A stretch of 37,899 nucleotides of DNA from an uncultured Collinsella sp. (GTDB lineage Bacteria > Actinomycetota > Coriobacteriia > Coriobacteriales > Coriobacteriaceae), in contig CAAENB010000059.1 of the NCBI GenBank assembly GCA_900757235.1, forward strand, positions 1 to 37,899, read 5' to 3'. The notes below the pieces were generated by a model. The model did no database searches and was not told where the DNA came from. It saw only the letters and a list, made by a program, of their open reading frames with translations. Of the stretch, positions 6,746 to 15,415 are shown one piece after another (positions within the stretch are counted from its first letter, which is position 1; every line of letters starts with the position of its first letter). The position numbers and the translations under genes were made by a program.

Positions 6746-7942
6746 TTAGGCGACGGGCTTTGCGCGGCGTATGGCTGGGAACAGTACGGTGATGGCAAGG
6801 ATGACGCCCACGACGGTAATCGCCCCGCCCGCAAAGCCAATCCAAGCGATACCGGGACCCGAAACCACGGCGCCGCCGATTGCGGTGCCCGTGCCGATAC
6901 CGAGGTTAAACAGGCCCGAGAAGATCGACATGGCGACGGCCGACGAATCCGCCGGCGTGTACTTGATGAGCTCGGCCTGGAACGCAACGTTAAAGGCCGT
7001 GGAGCAGCAGCCCCATAGCGCGCAGACGGCAAGCACTGCTACGAGCGACGATGCGACCGGACCCACGAGCAGCAGAGCCACCGGCACGCCGGAGAGCGTG
7101 ATAGCCAAGAACGGGAAGCGATGCCCATCGAACAGGCGGCCAAACAGCCAGCTTCCGAGCAGACCAGAGCAGCCAAACGCCGTCAGCGTCATGGTAATAG
7201 CGCTTGCGTCGACGTGCGCGACCTGCGCCAGGAACGGCTCGATATAGCTGTAACCCGCATAATAGCCGGTCGCCATAAAGACCGTGACCGCGTAGAGCGC
7301 AATCAGGAACGGGTTCTTGAGCAGCTCGGGCAGCTGTTTGACGGTAAAGCGCTCGCCCGCCGGCATGGCCGGGAACACCGCGGCCTGGTAGACAACCGCG
7401 ACAGCCGAGAGGGCCCCGACCACGGCGAATGTCATGCGCCAGCCCACGGCCAGTCCGATGGCGCGGCCGATCGGCAGGCCAAAGATCTGCGCGATGGACG
7501 AGCCCGTGGCGATCATGCTAATGGCGAGCGCCCCGTGGCGACTGTCGACCAGGCGCGAGGCCATAATCGAGGCGACCGACCAGAACACGGCATGTGCGCA
7601 AGCGACCACCAGGCGCGCACAGACCAGGATGGGATATGTCGGTGCCACAGCGGACAGGAACTGACCCAGAGAAAACACGGCGAGCACGCCGAGCAGCATA
7701 CGCTTGAACTCAAAGCGCGAGGCAAACACCATGAGTGGCAGCGACAGCAGCATGACGCCCCAAGCATAGACCGAGATCATGATGCCTGCCTGGGCCTCGG
7801 TGAGCGAGAACGACGCGGCGATATCAGTCAGAAGGCCGATGGGCATGAACTCCGACGTGTTGAACACGAACGCACAGCAGGCGAGCCCGATAAGCGGGAG
7901 CCACTGCTTGAGCGAGATGCCATCTTGTCTTGCCTGAGTCAT
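6746..7942 (-). CDS. MFS transporter, SotB/AraJ-like sugar efflux family
   Basis: Twelve-helix major facilitator exporter in the cytoplasmic membrane. The 398-residue protein carries the segment NTSEFMPIGLLTDIA followed by AGIMISVYAWGVM and LSLPLM, closely matching helix 1-2 of the SotB/AraJ sugar-efflux group. RLVVACAHAVFWSVA fits helix 4 of the same group. The start at 7942 is chosen for GGAGAGGG upstream; an open frame reaching further upstream has no family similarity and crosses the feoB hairpin. It is a single gene. Whether it exports sugars, drugs or other metabolites cannot be told from sequence. Confidence 0.88.
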   Translation of the reverse strand: MTQARQDGISLKQWLPLIGLACCAFVFNTSEFMPIGLLTDIAASFSLTEAQAGIMISVYAWGVMLLSLPLMVFASRFEFKRMLLGVLAVFSLGQFLSAVAPTYPILVCARLVVACAHAVFWSVASIMASRLVDSRHGALAISMIATGSSIAQIFGLPIGRAIGLAVGWRMTFAVVGALSAVAVVYQAAVFPAMPAGERFTVKQLPELLKNPFLIALYAVTVFMATGYYAGYSYIEPFLAQVAHVDASAITMTLTAFGCSGLLGSWLFGRLFDGHRFPFLAITLSGVPVALLLVGPVASSLVAVLAVCALWGCCSTAFNVAFQAELIKYTPADSSAVAMSIFSGLFNLGIGTGTAIGGAVVSGPGIAWIGFAGGAITVVGVILAITVLFPAIRRAKPVA

Positions 7943-7978
7943 GTAGGAACCCTCTCCGATTGTCTTGAGCGATGGGCG

Positions 7979-7984
7979 ATTATA
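7979..7984 (-). promoter_or_regulatory. Candidate -10 box for the MFS gene
   Basis: A perfect TATAAT on the minus strand lies 36 bases before the MFS start. The matching -35 would fall inside the hairpin at 7990-8026 (TGACGG at 17 bases), which is poor, so only the -10 is convincing. Confidence 0.4.
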
Positions 7985-7989
7985 TAGCA

Positions 7990-8026
7990 ACGGCCCCGCA
8001 TCCGTCAGCAACAGATGCGGGGCCGT
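7990..8026. terminator. Hairpin at the end of feoAB
   Basis: A GC-rich hairpin with ACGGCCCCGCAT/ATGCGGGGCCGT arms and a 13-base loop lies about 40 bases after the feoB stop codon. The following minus-strand sequence is only weakly T-rich, so termination is likely but may be incomplete. Confidence 0.6.
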
Positions 8027-8066
8027 AATCAACTCAATACACAGAGGTTGCGCCATCAATAAATAA

Positions 8067-10427
8067 CTAAGCCAGCCCCAGCAATATGCCCGCCGAATGC
8101 ACGACAAACGCCACAATCCAGGCGACCGTCACTTGAAACGCGAACACGGCCACGGCATAGCGCGCGCCCAGTTCACTCTTGACGGCGCCGATTGCCGCTA
8201 CGCAGGGCGGGTACAGCAGCGTAAAGACCAGGAACACGTAAGCGGTAAACGGCGAAAACATAGTTGACAGCACCGCGGGCGACGTTGCGCCCAAAAGCAC
8301 CGTGAGGGTCGAGATGACGCTCTCCTTGGCGATAAGTCCGGTGACGAGCGCCGTCGACGCACGCCAGTCGCCAAAGCCGAGCGGCGCCAGCGCCGGCGCG
8401 ATAATGCTACCCAAACCGGCAAGCAGACTCTGCGACTGATCGGCGACCACATTAAAGCGGATATCGAACGTCTGGAGGAACCAGATGGCCACGGTAGCGG
8501 CAAAGATAATGGTAAAGGCCTTGGTAATAAAGTCCTTGGCCTTATCCCATGCCAGCATCACCGTCGTCTTGACGCTCGGCAGGCGGTAATTGGGAAGCTC
8601 CATGATAAACGGCACCGGGTCACCCTTAAATGCCGTGCGATTGAGCACCAAAGCCGCGATGCAACCGACCGCAATGCCAATCAAATAGAGCGAGACCATG
8701 GCGGGAACCGTCGCCTGTGGAAAAAACGCCCCGCACAGCAAGCCGTAAACCGGCAGCTTGGCCGAGCAGCTCATGAACGGCGTGAGCATGACCGTCATCT
8801 TGCGGTCGTGCTCGGATGGGAGCGTACGGGTTGACATGACAGCCGGCACGGTGCAGCCAAAACCGACGAGCATAGGCACGAAGCTGCGGCCCGACAGGCC
8901 AAAGCGACGCAGCACTTTATCCATGACAAAGGCCACGCGCGCCATGTAGCCGGAGTCTTCCAGAATGGAGAGGAACAAAAAGAGCACGACGATAATCGGC
9001 AGGAAGGTCAGCACGCTGCCCACGCCCGTAAGCACGCCGTCGACAGCCAGCGAGCGCACCACGTCGTTGGTGCCGAACGCCTTGAGGCCCGCATCGGCCG
9101 AGGCGATGACGGCAGCGATGCCGTCCTCCATAAGTCCCTGCAACGCCACGCCGATCACGCCAAACGTCAGCCAAAAGACGAGACCCATGATCACCAGGAA
9201 CGCCGGAATGGCCGTGTAGCGACCCGTCAGGATGCGGTCGATCTTGACGGAACGCACGTGCTCGCGGCTCTCGTGCGGCTTGACGACGCAGCGCCCACAC
9301 ACGTCGCCGATAAAGCCGAAGCGCATGTCAGCCAGTGCAGATAGACGGTCGGTACCGGCCTCACCCTCCATCTGGGTAATGATGTGCTCGATGGCGTCAA
9401 GTTCGTTACGGTCCAGATGAAGCGCCTCGGTCACCAGCTCGTCGCCCTCAACCAGCTTGGTCGCCGCAAAACGCACCGGGATATGCGCCGTCGCGGCATG
9501 GTCCTCGATAAGGTTGGCGATGCCGTGAATGCAGCGATGCAGCGCGCCGCCGTCTGGACCATCGGGCGCGCAGAAGTCCAGGCGACCGGGGCGCTCGCGG
9601 AACCGCGCCACGTGCAAGGCATGATCCACCAACTCGCCAATGCCCTCGTTGCGGGCAGCGCTAATGGGAACAACAGGCACGCCCAGCAGGCTCTCGAGCA
9701 GGTTGACGTCTACGGCACCACCATTGGCGGTCACCTCGTCCATCATGTTGAGCGCGATGACCATGGGGCGGTCGAGCTCCATGAGCTGCAGTGTCAGGTA
9801 CAGATTACGTTCGATGTTGGTGGCGTCGATAATGTCGATGATGGCATCGGGATGCTCGTCAAGGATGAATTGGCGGCTGACGATCTCCTCGCCCGTGTAC
9901 GGCGACAGCGAATAGATGCCGGGCAGGTCGGTAACGTTCGCCTCGGGGTGGTTGCGGATGGTGCCATCTTTGCGGTCGACCGTCACGCCGGGAAAGTTAC
10001 CGACATGTTGGTTGGAGCCCGTCAGCTGGTTGAATAACGTGGTCTTGCCGCAGTTTTGGTTGCCGGCGAGGGCAAAGTGCAGCGGCGCGCCCTCGGGCAC
10101 GGCCGTCTTTGCCGCACGGGGCGAATACGTCCCCTCGCCGAGTGCCGGATGCTCCGTCGTGCCGATTGCAGCGTTAGCGCGCGGACCCATATCGGTATCG
10201 TGAATGCCCACAAGCTCAATGCGGGCGGCATCGTCCTTGCGCAGTGTCAACTCGTAGCCACGCAGACGGATCTCGAGCGGGTCGCCCATGGGGGCGTATT
10301 TCATCATGGTGACTTCGGTGCCCGGCGTTAGGCCCATGTCCAAAATATGCTGTCGGAGCGCCTGATCATCGGATGTCACCGATGCGACAACGGCGTCCTT
10401 TCCAATCTCGAGCGTATCGAGCTTCAC
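8067..10427 (-). CDS. feoB: Ferrous iron transporter, FeoA-FeoB fusion
   Basis: Imports Fe(II) across the cytoplasmic membrane. The 786-residue protein begins with an FeoA/SH3-like domain (about 1-75), then a linker and the FeoB G domain: GNQNCGKTT (122-130, G1), DLPGIYSL (from 167, G3) and NMMD (227-230, G4). The membrane part holds the two gate repeats, with conserved GCTVPAVMSTRTL and PFMSCSAKLPVY segments. The start is GTG at 10427, supported by GAAAGGA nine bases upstream. No separate FeoA or FeoC is adjacent, consistent with the fusion. Iron-dependent repression is expected from family knowledge, but no convincing metal-regulator box was found upstream. Confidence 0.95.
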   Translation of the reverse strand: MKLDTLEIGKDAVVASVTSDDQALRQHILDMGLTPGTEVTMMKYAPMGDPLEIRLRGYELTLRKDDAARIELVGIHDTDMGPRANAAIGTTEHPALGEGTYSPRAAKTAVPEGAPLHFALAGNQNCGKTTLFNQLTGSNQHVGNFPGVTVDRKDGTIRNHPEANVTDLPGIYSLSPYTGEEIVSRQFILDEHPDAIIDIIDATNIERNLYLTLQLMELDRPMVIALNMMDEVTANGGAVDVNLLESLLGVPVVPISAARNEGIGELVDHALHVARFRERPGRLDFCAPDGPDGGALHRCIHGIANLIEDHAATAHIPVRFAATKLVEGDELVTEALHLDRNELDAIEHIITQMEGEAGTDRLSALADMRFGFIGDVCGRCVVKPHESREHVRSVKIDRILTGRYTAIPAFLVIMGLVFWLTFGVIGVALQGLMEDGIAAVIASADAGLKAFGTNDVVRSLAVDGVLTGVGSVLTFLPIIVVLFLFLSILEDSGYMARVAFVMDKVLRRFGLSGRSFVPMLVGFGCTVPAVMSTRTLPSEHDRKMTVMLTPFMSCSAKLPVYGLLCGAFFPQATVPAMVSLYLIGIAVGCIAALVLNRTAFKGDPVPFIMELPNYRLPSVKTTVMLAWDKAKDFITKAFTIIFAATVAIWFLQTFDIRFNVVADQSQSLLAGLGSIIAPALAPLGFGDWRASTALVTGLIAKESVISTLTVLLGATSPAVLSTMFSPFTAYVFLVFTLLYPPCVAAIGAVKSELGARYAVAVFAFQVTVAWIVAFVVHSAGILLGLA

Positions 10428-10548
10428 GCGCTCATCCTTTCGTTAGACGCGGTTAACCGTTTACCGGGGCTAACCAACTCGTAACGACAAATGATAGCGC
10501 TCTGAACTATTTTATAAAGTCAAATACCGATGTTTACCTGCGCAAACT

Positions 10549-10869
10549 TTATGCGGTGCGCCCCGAAAGCTCTTTGCGCATACCGCTCAGCGAGATCGAA
10601 ACGGAACCCGACCGCGCGGTAGCAGTGAGTCGATCACCCTCGACTGACCCCGTGCATGTAAAGGGTGCCTTGCCCATCAAGACGTGGGAGATAGTACCCG
10701 AGAGTTCAAAGAAATCGCCCTCAGCGCGGGCACTCGAGAGAGCGATATTGAGACCCCTGACGTTTAGTACTGCCCTGAGCACGCCGTTCACCCCATGTGA
10801 AAACATCACCTCGCCGCGTTTACTCCCCACCGGCGTCTGGGCCGAAACCACATACGTACCCTCAAGCAT
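10549..10869 (-). CDS. Small beta-rich protein of unknown function
   Basis: Not assigned to a named family. The 106-residue product starts at 10869 behind a perfect AGGAGG. It begins MLEGTYVVSAQTPVGSKRGE and contains alternating short hydrophobic strands with a repeated G-x-F-x-SG-x-I pattern and an MGKAPFT segment, then GDRLTATARSGSVSI. This layout resembles small conserved beta-barrel-like proteins seen beside oxidoreductases in Firmicutes and Actinobacteria; that likeness is from memory. No signal peptide or membrane segment is visible. It sits between feoB and the esterase in the same orientation, 48 bases after the esterase stop codon, and may share its transcript. Confidence 0.75.
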   Translation of the reverse strand: MLEGTYVVSAQTPVGSKRGEVMFSHGVNGVLRAVLNVRGLNIALSSARAEGDFFELSGTISHVLMGKAPFTCTGSVEGDRLTATARSGSVSISLSGMRKELSGRTA

Positions 10870-10916
10870 GGCTCCTCCTCTAAGCAGACTTTTTGAAACG
10901 GGCAAGTAGTCTACTT

Positions 10917-11816
10917 TTACATATGGCGCTCCAGGAAGCGGAAGGCTAGGCGAATCCATGGACGGACCGCCACCTGCTTGTCCTCGTTATCGACCGCGGT
11001 ATTGGCGTTGCCGAGCGAAAGGCCGTGGCCACCCTGGTCAAAGACGTGCATCTCGCATGCAACACCCTCCTCGGCCATGCGCCGCGCAAACGGGTAGACC
11101 TGCGCGACCGGCGCCGTCTTATCGTCCGAAACGCCCCACACAAAGGTCGGGGGCATCTGGCGCGAAACGTGCGTGGTAGGGCAAATGTCGGTCAGGTGCT
11201 CATCGGTCGCCTCGCCGCCCGTCACCATCGACAGATAGTCGTTGAGCAAATCGCGCCCTGTCTTGCCACCCGTCTTGGGCACGCGCAGGTCGATGCGCGG
11301 GTCGCGCGTCTGCATATCGCGCACATAGGCAAGGTCGAGCAACGGATAGCCCAGCACCACGGCGTCGGGACGAATATCCTCCGGACGGGCCCCGGCAAGG
11401 CCCGCGAAGGATCCGGTCTTCCACTGCGTTGCCAACGAGGCACAGATCATGCCGCCCGCCGAGAAACCCACGATGCACACGCGCTTGGGATCGACATGCC
11501 ACTCGTCGGCGTTGGCGCGCACGGTAGCGACCATCTTGGCGAGGTCCGCCTGCGGGTGCGGAAAGCTCACGTCGCCCGTGGCGCTCGTCACATAGTTGAG
11601 CACAAAGGCCTGGTAGCCGCGGTCCAAAAACGCAAACGCCACCGGGTCCTGCTCGTGCGGAGCGATATGCGTAAACCCGCCTCCGCCGCAGATGATCACC
11701 GCGGGGCGGCGGCCATTGGGCTTGTCGGGCAGCGGCTCGGCACCCAGATACGTAAACGTCGCCGGATAATCCTCGGTCGGCTCCTCGCCCCACAGCGCAT
11801 GGTTCTCAATAATCAT
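10917..11816 (-). CDS. Alpha/beta-hydrolase, acetyl-esterase-like
   Basis: Cytoplasmic serine esterase of 299 residues. It has a Gly-rich oxyanion loop (CGGGGFTH, near 43-50), the nucleophile elbow GFSAGG with Ser119, an acid candidate in SDD (231-232) and catalytic His264 in GGHG. The layout matches the BD-FAE/acetylxylan-esterase-like group, which removes acetyl or feruloyl groups from sugars. The start at 11816 follows GGAGGGAGC. There is no signal peptide, so it would act on imported, acetylated oligosaccharides or metabolites. No carbohydrate-uptake gene is adjacent. Confidence 0.85.
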   Translation of the reverse strand: MIIENHALWGEEPTEDYPATFTYLGAEPLPDKPNGRRPAVIICGGGGFTHIAPHEQDPVAFAFLDRGYQAFVLNYVTSATGDVSFPHPQADLAKMVATVRANADEWHVDPKRVCIVGFSAGGMICASLATQWKTGSFAGLAGARPEDIRPDAVVLGYPLLDLAYVRDMQTRDPRIDLRVPKTGGKTGRDLLNDYLSMVTGGEATDEHLTDICPTTHVSRQMPPTFVWGVSDDKTAPVAQVYPFARRMAEEGVACEMHVFDQGGHGLSLGNANTAVDNEDKQVAVRPWIRLAFRFLERHM

Positions 11817-11942
11817 AGGTGCTCCCTCCGTGCGATTCGTGCGCACTCGTTTTTCGCACCTTAGCGTACCCCACTTGAGCCCGCGGCGCAGAAACACCCC
11901 CGCAATAAGTTGGCCTTCAACTGATATATCACAAAATCGCTG

Positions 11943-11971
11943 TTCAGAGGTATCGTTGGACAGCGTAAAAT
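11943..11971 (+). promoter_or_regulatory. Candidate sigma-70 promoter of crr
   Basis: TTCAGA (11943-11948) and TAAAAT (11966-11971) are separated by 17 bases, about 90 bases before the crr start. Confidence 0.5.
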
Positions 11972-12062
11972 AGGAGCGCTGACCGTGCTGGGAAACACGT
12001 ACGAAACGTTTCCGGCAAACCACACGCGTGCAACATGCACGCCTGATACGTTGGAGGCATCT

Positions 12063-12626
12063 ATGGGTCTGCTCGATTCGCTCAAGTCCACGTTCACTTC
12101 GTCGGGCGAGGCGTCCGTTCCGCCCGCAGCAAGCTTCGCCACCCGCGAAGGCGTCATCTACGCTCCCGTCAACGGCGTGCTCGTCAATCTGAGTGAGGTT
12201 CCCGACGAGACCATCGCCTCGGGCATGCTCGGCCAGGGCTACGGCATCGAGCCCATTACCGACACCATCTATGCGCCCGCCAACGGTCGCATCGGCGCCA
12301 CCACCGTCACCAACCACTCCATCGGCATGATTACCGAGGACGGTCTTCGCGTGTTCATCCATGTCGGCCTGGGCACCGTGGAAATGAACGGCAAGGGTTT
12401 TGCCCGCTTTGTTGAGATGGGCGATGAGGTCAAGGCCGGCCAGCCGCTCATCAGCTTCGACCGCGACGCCATTAAGGCCGCCGGCCACGAGGACATCGTG
12501 ACCGTCATCGTCTCCGAGCTCGATCGTCTTAAGAGTATCGACCATGTCGGCGAGTCTGGCACGCTTATCGGCGGCAATCCGCTCGTCAAGCTTGGCGATC
12601 CGCTGCTGGTTGCCAAGACCAAGTAG
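12063..12626 (+). CDS. crr: PTS glucose-type EIIA protein
   Basis: Soluble phosphocarrier that takes phosphate from HPr and passes it to EIIB domains of sugar PTS permeases. The 187-residue protein has the EIIA-Glc core: YAPVNG near 33, TNHSIGM with His85, and the phosphorylated His100 in FIHVGLGTV. These correspond to His75 and His90 of the E. coli protein. About ten extra N-terminal residues precede the usual fold. The start is set by GGAGG eight bases upstream. It is a single gene with its own promoter and terminator. It is a plausible phosphate donor for the EIIBC at 33215, which lacks a IIA domain; that link is inferred. Confidence 0.93.
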   Translation: MGLLDSLKSTFTSSGEASVPPAASFATREGVIYAPVNGVLVNLSEVPDETIASGMLGQGYGIEPITDTIYAPANGRIGATTVTNHSIGMITEDGLRVFIHVGLGTVEMNGKGFARFVEMGDEVKAGQPLISFDRDAIKAAGHEDIVTVIVSELDRLKSIDHVGESGTLIGGNPLVKLGDPLLVAKTK

Positions 12627-12663
12627 CCAGGCCCCGCGCCACACAGCCAAAAGGCACCTCGTC

Positions 12664-12700
12664 AAGCGCCCGCGACCATTTGGCCGCGGGCGCTTTTCGT
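12664..12700 (+). terminator. Intrinsic terminator of crr
   Basis: Hairpin with arms AAGCGCCCGCG/CGCGGGCGCTT and a short loop, followed by TTTTCGTTT, 38 bases after the crr stop codon. Confidence 0.9.
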
Positions 12701-12751
12701 TTGAAAACCATCCCGCCAATGCCTTATCTGTATAGCCCAAATGAACCGAGC

Positions 12752-12760
12752 TGCTAGAAT
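12752..12760 (+). promoter_or_regulatory. Extended -10 element before asnS
   Basis: TGCTAGAAT fits an extended -10 (TGnTATAAT) 47 bases before the asnS start. No good -35 box is visible, which is tolerated by extended -10 promoters. Confidence 0.45.
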
Positions 12761-12806
12761 ATCGAACTGTATGGATAACTATCATTCAACCGTTATGGGA
12801 GGATAC

Positions 12807-14210
12807 GTGAACCGCACCAAAATCGCGCAGCTCTATGCCGATGCCGAGTCGCTCGGCGGCCAGACCGTCACCGTCGCCGGCTGGGTCAAGTCCGTCCGCG
12901 ACATGAAGAACTTTGGCTTCGTTACGCTCAACGACGGCAGCTGCTTCCGCGACCTGCAGGTCGTCATGAACCGCGAGGCGCTCGACAACTACGACGAGAT
13001 CGCCCATCAAAACGTCTCGGCCGCACTCATTTGCACCGGCACCGTCAAGCTGACCCCCGATGCGCCCCAGCCTTTCGAGCTTTCTGCCACCTCCATCGAG
13101 GTCGAGGGCGTCAGCGCTCCGGATTACCCGCTGCAGAAGAAGCGCGCAACCGTCGAGTTCCTGCGCACCCAGCAGCACCTGCGCCCGCGCACCAACCTGT
13201 TCCGCGCCGTGTTCCGCATCCGTTCTGTCGCGGCTGCCGCCATCCACCGCTTCTTCCAGGAGCAGGGCTTTGTCTACGTCAACACCCCCATCATCACCAC
13301 GAGTGACTGCGAGGGCGCCGGCGAAATGTTCCGCGTGACCACGCTCGACCCCAAAAATCCGCCCCTCACCGAGTCCGGCGAGGTCGACTGGAGCCAGGAC
13401 TTCTTTGGCAAGCACGCGAGCCTTACTGTATCCGGCCAGCTCAATGCCGAGAACTTTGCCATGGCCTTTGGCGATGTGTACACCTTTGGCCCCACCTTCC
13501 GCGCCGAAAACTCCAACACCACGCGCCACGCCGCCGAGTTTTGGATGATCGAGCCCGAGATGGCCTTTGCCGACCTTAACGACTACATGGATAACGCCGA
13601 GGCCATGCTCAAGTACGTCCTTAAGGACGTTATGGCCACCTGCCCCGACGAGCTCAACATGCTCAACAAGTTTGTGGACAAGGGCCTGATCGAGCGTTTG
13701 GACCACGTGGCAAACTCCGACTTTGCCCGCGTTACCTACACCGAGGCCGTCGAGATCCTGGAGCAGGCAGTCGCTGCTGGCCACCAGTTTGATTACCCCG
13801 TCAGCTGGGGCATCGACCTGCAGACCGAGCACGAGCGCTTCCTGACCGAGGAGCACTTTAAGCGACCGACCTTCGTAACCGACTACCCGGCCGAGATCAA
13901 GGCGTTCTACATGCGCATGAACGAGGACGGCAAGACCGTCGCCGCCGCCGACTGCCTGGTTCCCGGTATCGGCGAGATTATCGGCGGCTCCCAGCGCGAG
14001 GAGCGCCTGGATCTACTCGAGGCCCGCATCAAGGACCTGGGCATGAATCCCGACCAGTACAAGTACTACCTTGACCTGCGCCGCTACGGTTCCTGCAAGC
14101 ACGCCGGCTACGGCCTGGGCTTCGAGCGCTTGGTGATGTACCTCACCGGCGTGGGCAACATCCGCGACGTCCTGCCGCACCCGCGCACCGTGGGCAACGC
14201 CGACTTCTAA
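12807..14210 (+). CDS. asnS: Asparagine--tRNA ligase
   Basis: Class IIb aminoacyl-tRNA synthetase that charges tRNA-Asn. The 467-residue protein has an N-terminal OB-fold anticodon-binding domain (VTVAGWVKSVRDMKNFGFVTL) and a class II catalytic domain. Motif 2 is FRAENSNTTRHAAEFWMIEPE-like, from about residue 210, and motif 3 is GYGLGFERLVMYL near the C-terminus. The start chosen is GTG at 12807, preceded by GGGAGGA; an upstream in-frame ATG at 12741 would add 22 unrelated residues. Motif 2 with NTTRHAAEFW distinguishes it from AspS. It is a single gene with its own terminator. Confidence 0.96.
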   Translation: MNRTKIAQLYADAESLGGQTVTVAGWVKSVRDMKNFGFVTLNDGSCFRDLQVVMNREALDNYDEIAHQNVSAALICTGTVKLTPDAPQPFELSATSIEVEGVSAPDYPLQKKRATVEFLRTQQHLRPRTNLFRAVFRIRSVAAAAIHRFFQEQGFVYVNTPIITTSDCEGAGEMFRVTTLDPKNPPLTESGEVDWSQDFFGKHASLTVSGQLNAENFAMAFGDVYTFGPTFRAENSNTTRHAAEFWMIEPEMAFADLNDYMDNAEAMLKYVLKDVMATCPDELNMLNKFVDKGLIERLDHVANSDFARVTYTEAVEILEQAVAAGHQFDYPVSWGIDLQTEHERFLTEEHFKRPTFVTDYPAEIKAFYMRMNEDGKTVAAADCLVPGIGEIIGGSQREERLDLLEARIKDLGMNPDQYKYYLDLRRYGSCKHAGYGLGFERLVMYLTGVGNIRDVLPHPRTVGNADF

Positions 14211-14256
14211 TCGTCGGACGTTTGCTCGCATCGCCACACGCCAACGCTCATCGCAC

Positions 14257-14291
14257 AAGCGCCTCTCGACATCCGCCGAGGGGCGCTTTTT
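14257..14291 (+). terminator. Intrinsic terminator of asnS
   Basis: Hairpin AAGCGCCTCTCG/CGAGGGGCGCTT with a short loop, followed by a run of T, about 47 bases after the asnS stop codon. Confidence 0.9.
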
Positions 14292-14467
14292 CAACAGCAT
14301 TCGTCAAGCTTTTGGCAAGGTTTTGGTCAGTTAGGCAGGGTTGTTGAAAACTCGACCCGCCGTTTGCCGGCAACCACCGACCGTCCAAGGCGCCACGCGT
14401 CCTTGGCCAGGCTCCGCGCCCTAGGCTCTGATCTGCCATCACCAAAAAAGGAAAGGACGTGGGCGCC

Positions 14468-15256
14468 ATGACCGAAGCCGTTGTTGAAAACTACGAGACC
14501 ACAACCAGGGGCTCCGCCTCGATGGCAGCCTATCGCGCCGTGCGCATCCTGCAGCTCTTGAGCGAGAACACCGGCGAGGACAAAGCGCTGCTTTCCGATG
14601 AGCTGGTCGAGCTCCTCGCCCATCCCGACGACCCCGCCCGCATGCCCATCTCGGCGGCACGCCGCAGCATCTATACCTCGATATCGGCACTTCGTCACGC
14701 CGGATACGAAATCGACTATAAACGCGGCGTGGGCTATCGGCTCCTCACCCGCCCACTTGCTGACGAGGAAATCATACGGCTCCACGGCATGGTCATGCGC
14801 AACCGATCGACGCCCATAGCCATTCGAAAGAGCATGGCGCAGCACCTGGTCGCCATGGCGAGCGCCGATGTTCGCGGCTACCTCGATATGCCCGAACCGG
14901 CACCGGCCGCCAACGACGCGCCCGTCAAGACAACGCGTCCGCGCGCCAAGCGTATCGACACGTGCGAGCTCGTCGAACAGGCCATCGACCATGGAACAAC
15001 CGTCAGCTTTGATATCACAAACGTCCTGACCCGAGGCGAAATCGAGGTGGTGCGGATGACGGTCCGGCCCTTTGCCATCAGGCAGCGCGATGGCGTCTCG
15101 TATCTGCTGGGAACGGTCTACGACACCCGAGGCGCCGACGACACCCTGCGCACCGTTGAGGTCAGCCGCATGAGAAACGTCAGCACGCGTTTGCTCGACG
15201 GCAAGAAACTCTTTGCCGCGCTAGACGAAGAAGACAGCCCCGCGCCCGCAGCGTAA
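14468..15256 (+). CDS. WYL-domain-like transcriptional regulator
   Basis: Probable DNA-binding regulator of 262 residues. The N-terminal half (about 15-90) looks like a winged helix: AYRAVRILQLLSENT, SAARRSIYTSISALRHAGYEI and YKRGVGYRLL, as in the HTH_11/DeoR-like part of WYL proteins. The C-terminal half (about 150-250) has the strand pattern of a WYL effector domain (MTVRPFAIRQRDGVSYLLGTV, then RTVEVSRMRNVS). A variable Pro/Ala linker joins them. ATG at 14468 gives better spacing from AAAGGA than the in-frame GTG at 14459. The upstream gap contains a perfect 10-bp palindrome TTGCCGGCAA (14364-14373) and a 6-bp-arm inverted repeat (14385-14406), possible self-binding sites. The target is unknown; the ABC operon downstream is a candidate. 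Confidence 0.8.
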   Translation: MTEAVVENYETTTRGSASMAAYRAVRILQLLSENTGEDKALLSDELVELLAHPDDPARMPISAARRSIYTSISALRHAGYEIDYKRGVGYRLLTRPLADEEIIRLHGMVMRNRSTPIAIRKSMAQHLVAMASADVRGYLDMPEPAPAANDAPVKTTRPRAKRIDTCELVEQAIDHGTTVSFDITNVLTRGEIEVVRMTVRPFAIRQRDGVSYLLGTVYDTRGADDTLRTVEVSRMRNVSTRLLDGKKLFAALDEEDSPAPAA

Positions 15257-15324
15257 GCCCCGTTACCGTCCGTCGTTCCTCAGCACCGCCCATCCGGTTC
15301 AGTATTAAAAAACCCGCCAGGTTA

Positions 15325-15352
15325 TTGTAAAAATGGACATCGGCGTTACTAT
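15325..15352 (+). promoter_or_regulatory. Candidate promoter of the ABC importer operon
   Basis: TTGTAA (15325-15330) and TACTAT (15347-15352) are separated by 16 bases. The predicted start site near 15359 falls at the edge of an inverted repeat. Confidence 0.55.
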
Positions 15353-15357
15353 AGTCC

Positions 15358-15383
15358 CACTTGCACTTTTTCCTAGTGCAGTG
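15358..15383 (+). promoter_or_regulatory. Inverted repeat at the predicted transcription start, possible operator
   Basis: A perfect TGCACT/AGTGCA repeat (15362-15367 and 15375-15380) with a 7-base spacer is flanked by CAC and GTG, which extend the symmetry. Its position just after the -10 box suits repressor binding. A short RNA stem-loop at the 5' end of the message is the alternative. Confidence 0.5.
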
Positions 15384-15415
15384 TTTCCAGCCATTTTTAT
15401 ACTGGGGGTAATGAT

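Noticed and set aside
10441..10500. Iron-regulator (DtxR/Fur-like) box before feoAB
   Set aside because: GGTTAGCCCCGGTAA and GGTTAACC show partial symmetry, but neither half matches the known consensus well enough to call.
12741..12806. Upstream ATG extension of asnS
   Set aside because: The 22 extra residues cover the extended -10 box and have no family match; GTG at 12807 has a good ribosome binding site.
14340..14492. 13-base direct repeat GTTGTTGAAAACT upstream of and inside the WYL-type gene
   Set aside because: The flanking sequences differ, the second copy is in the coding region, and a single 13-base match can arise by chance.
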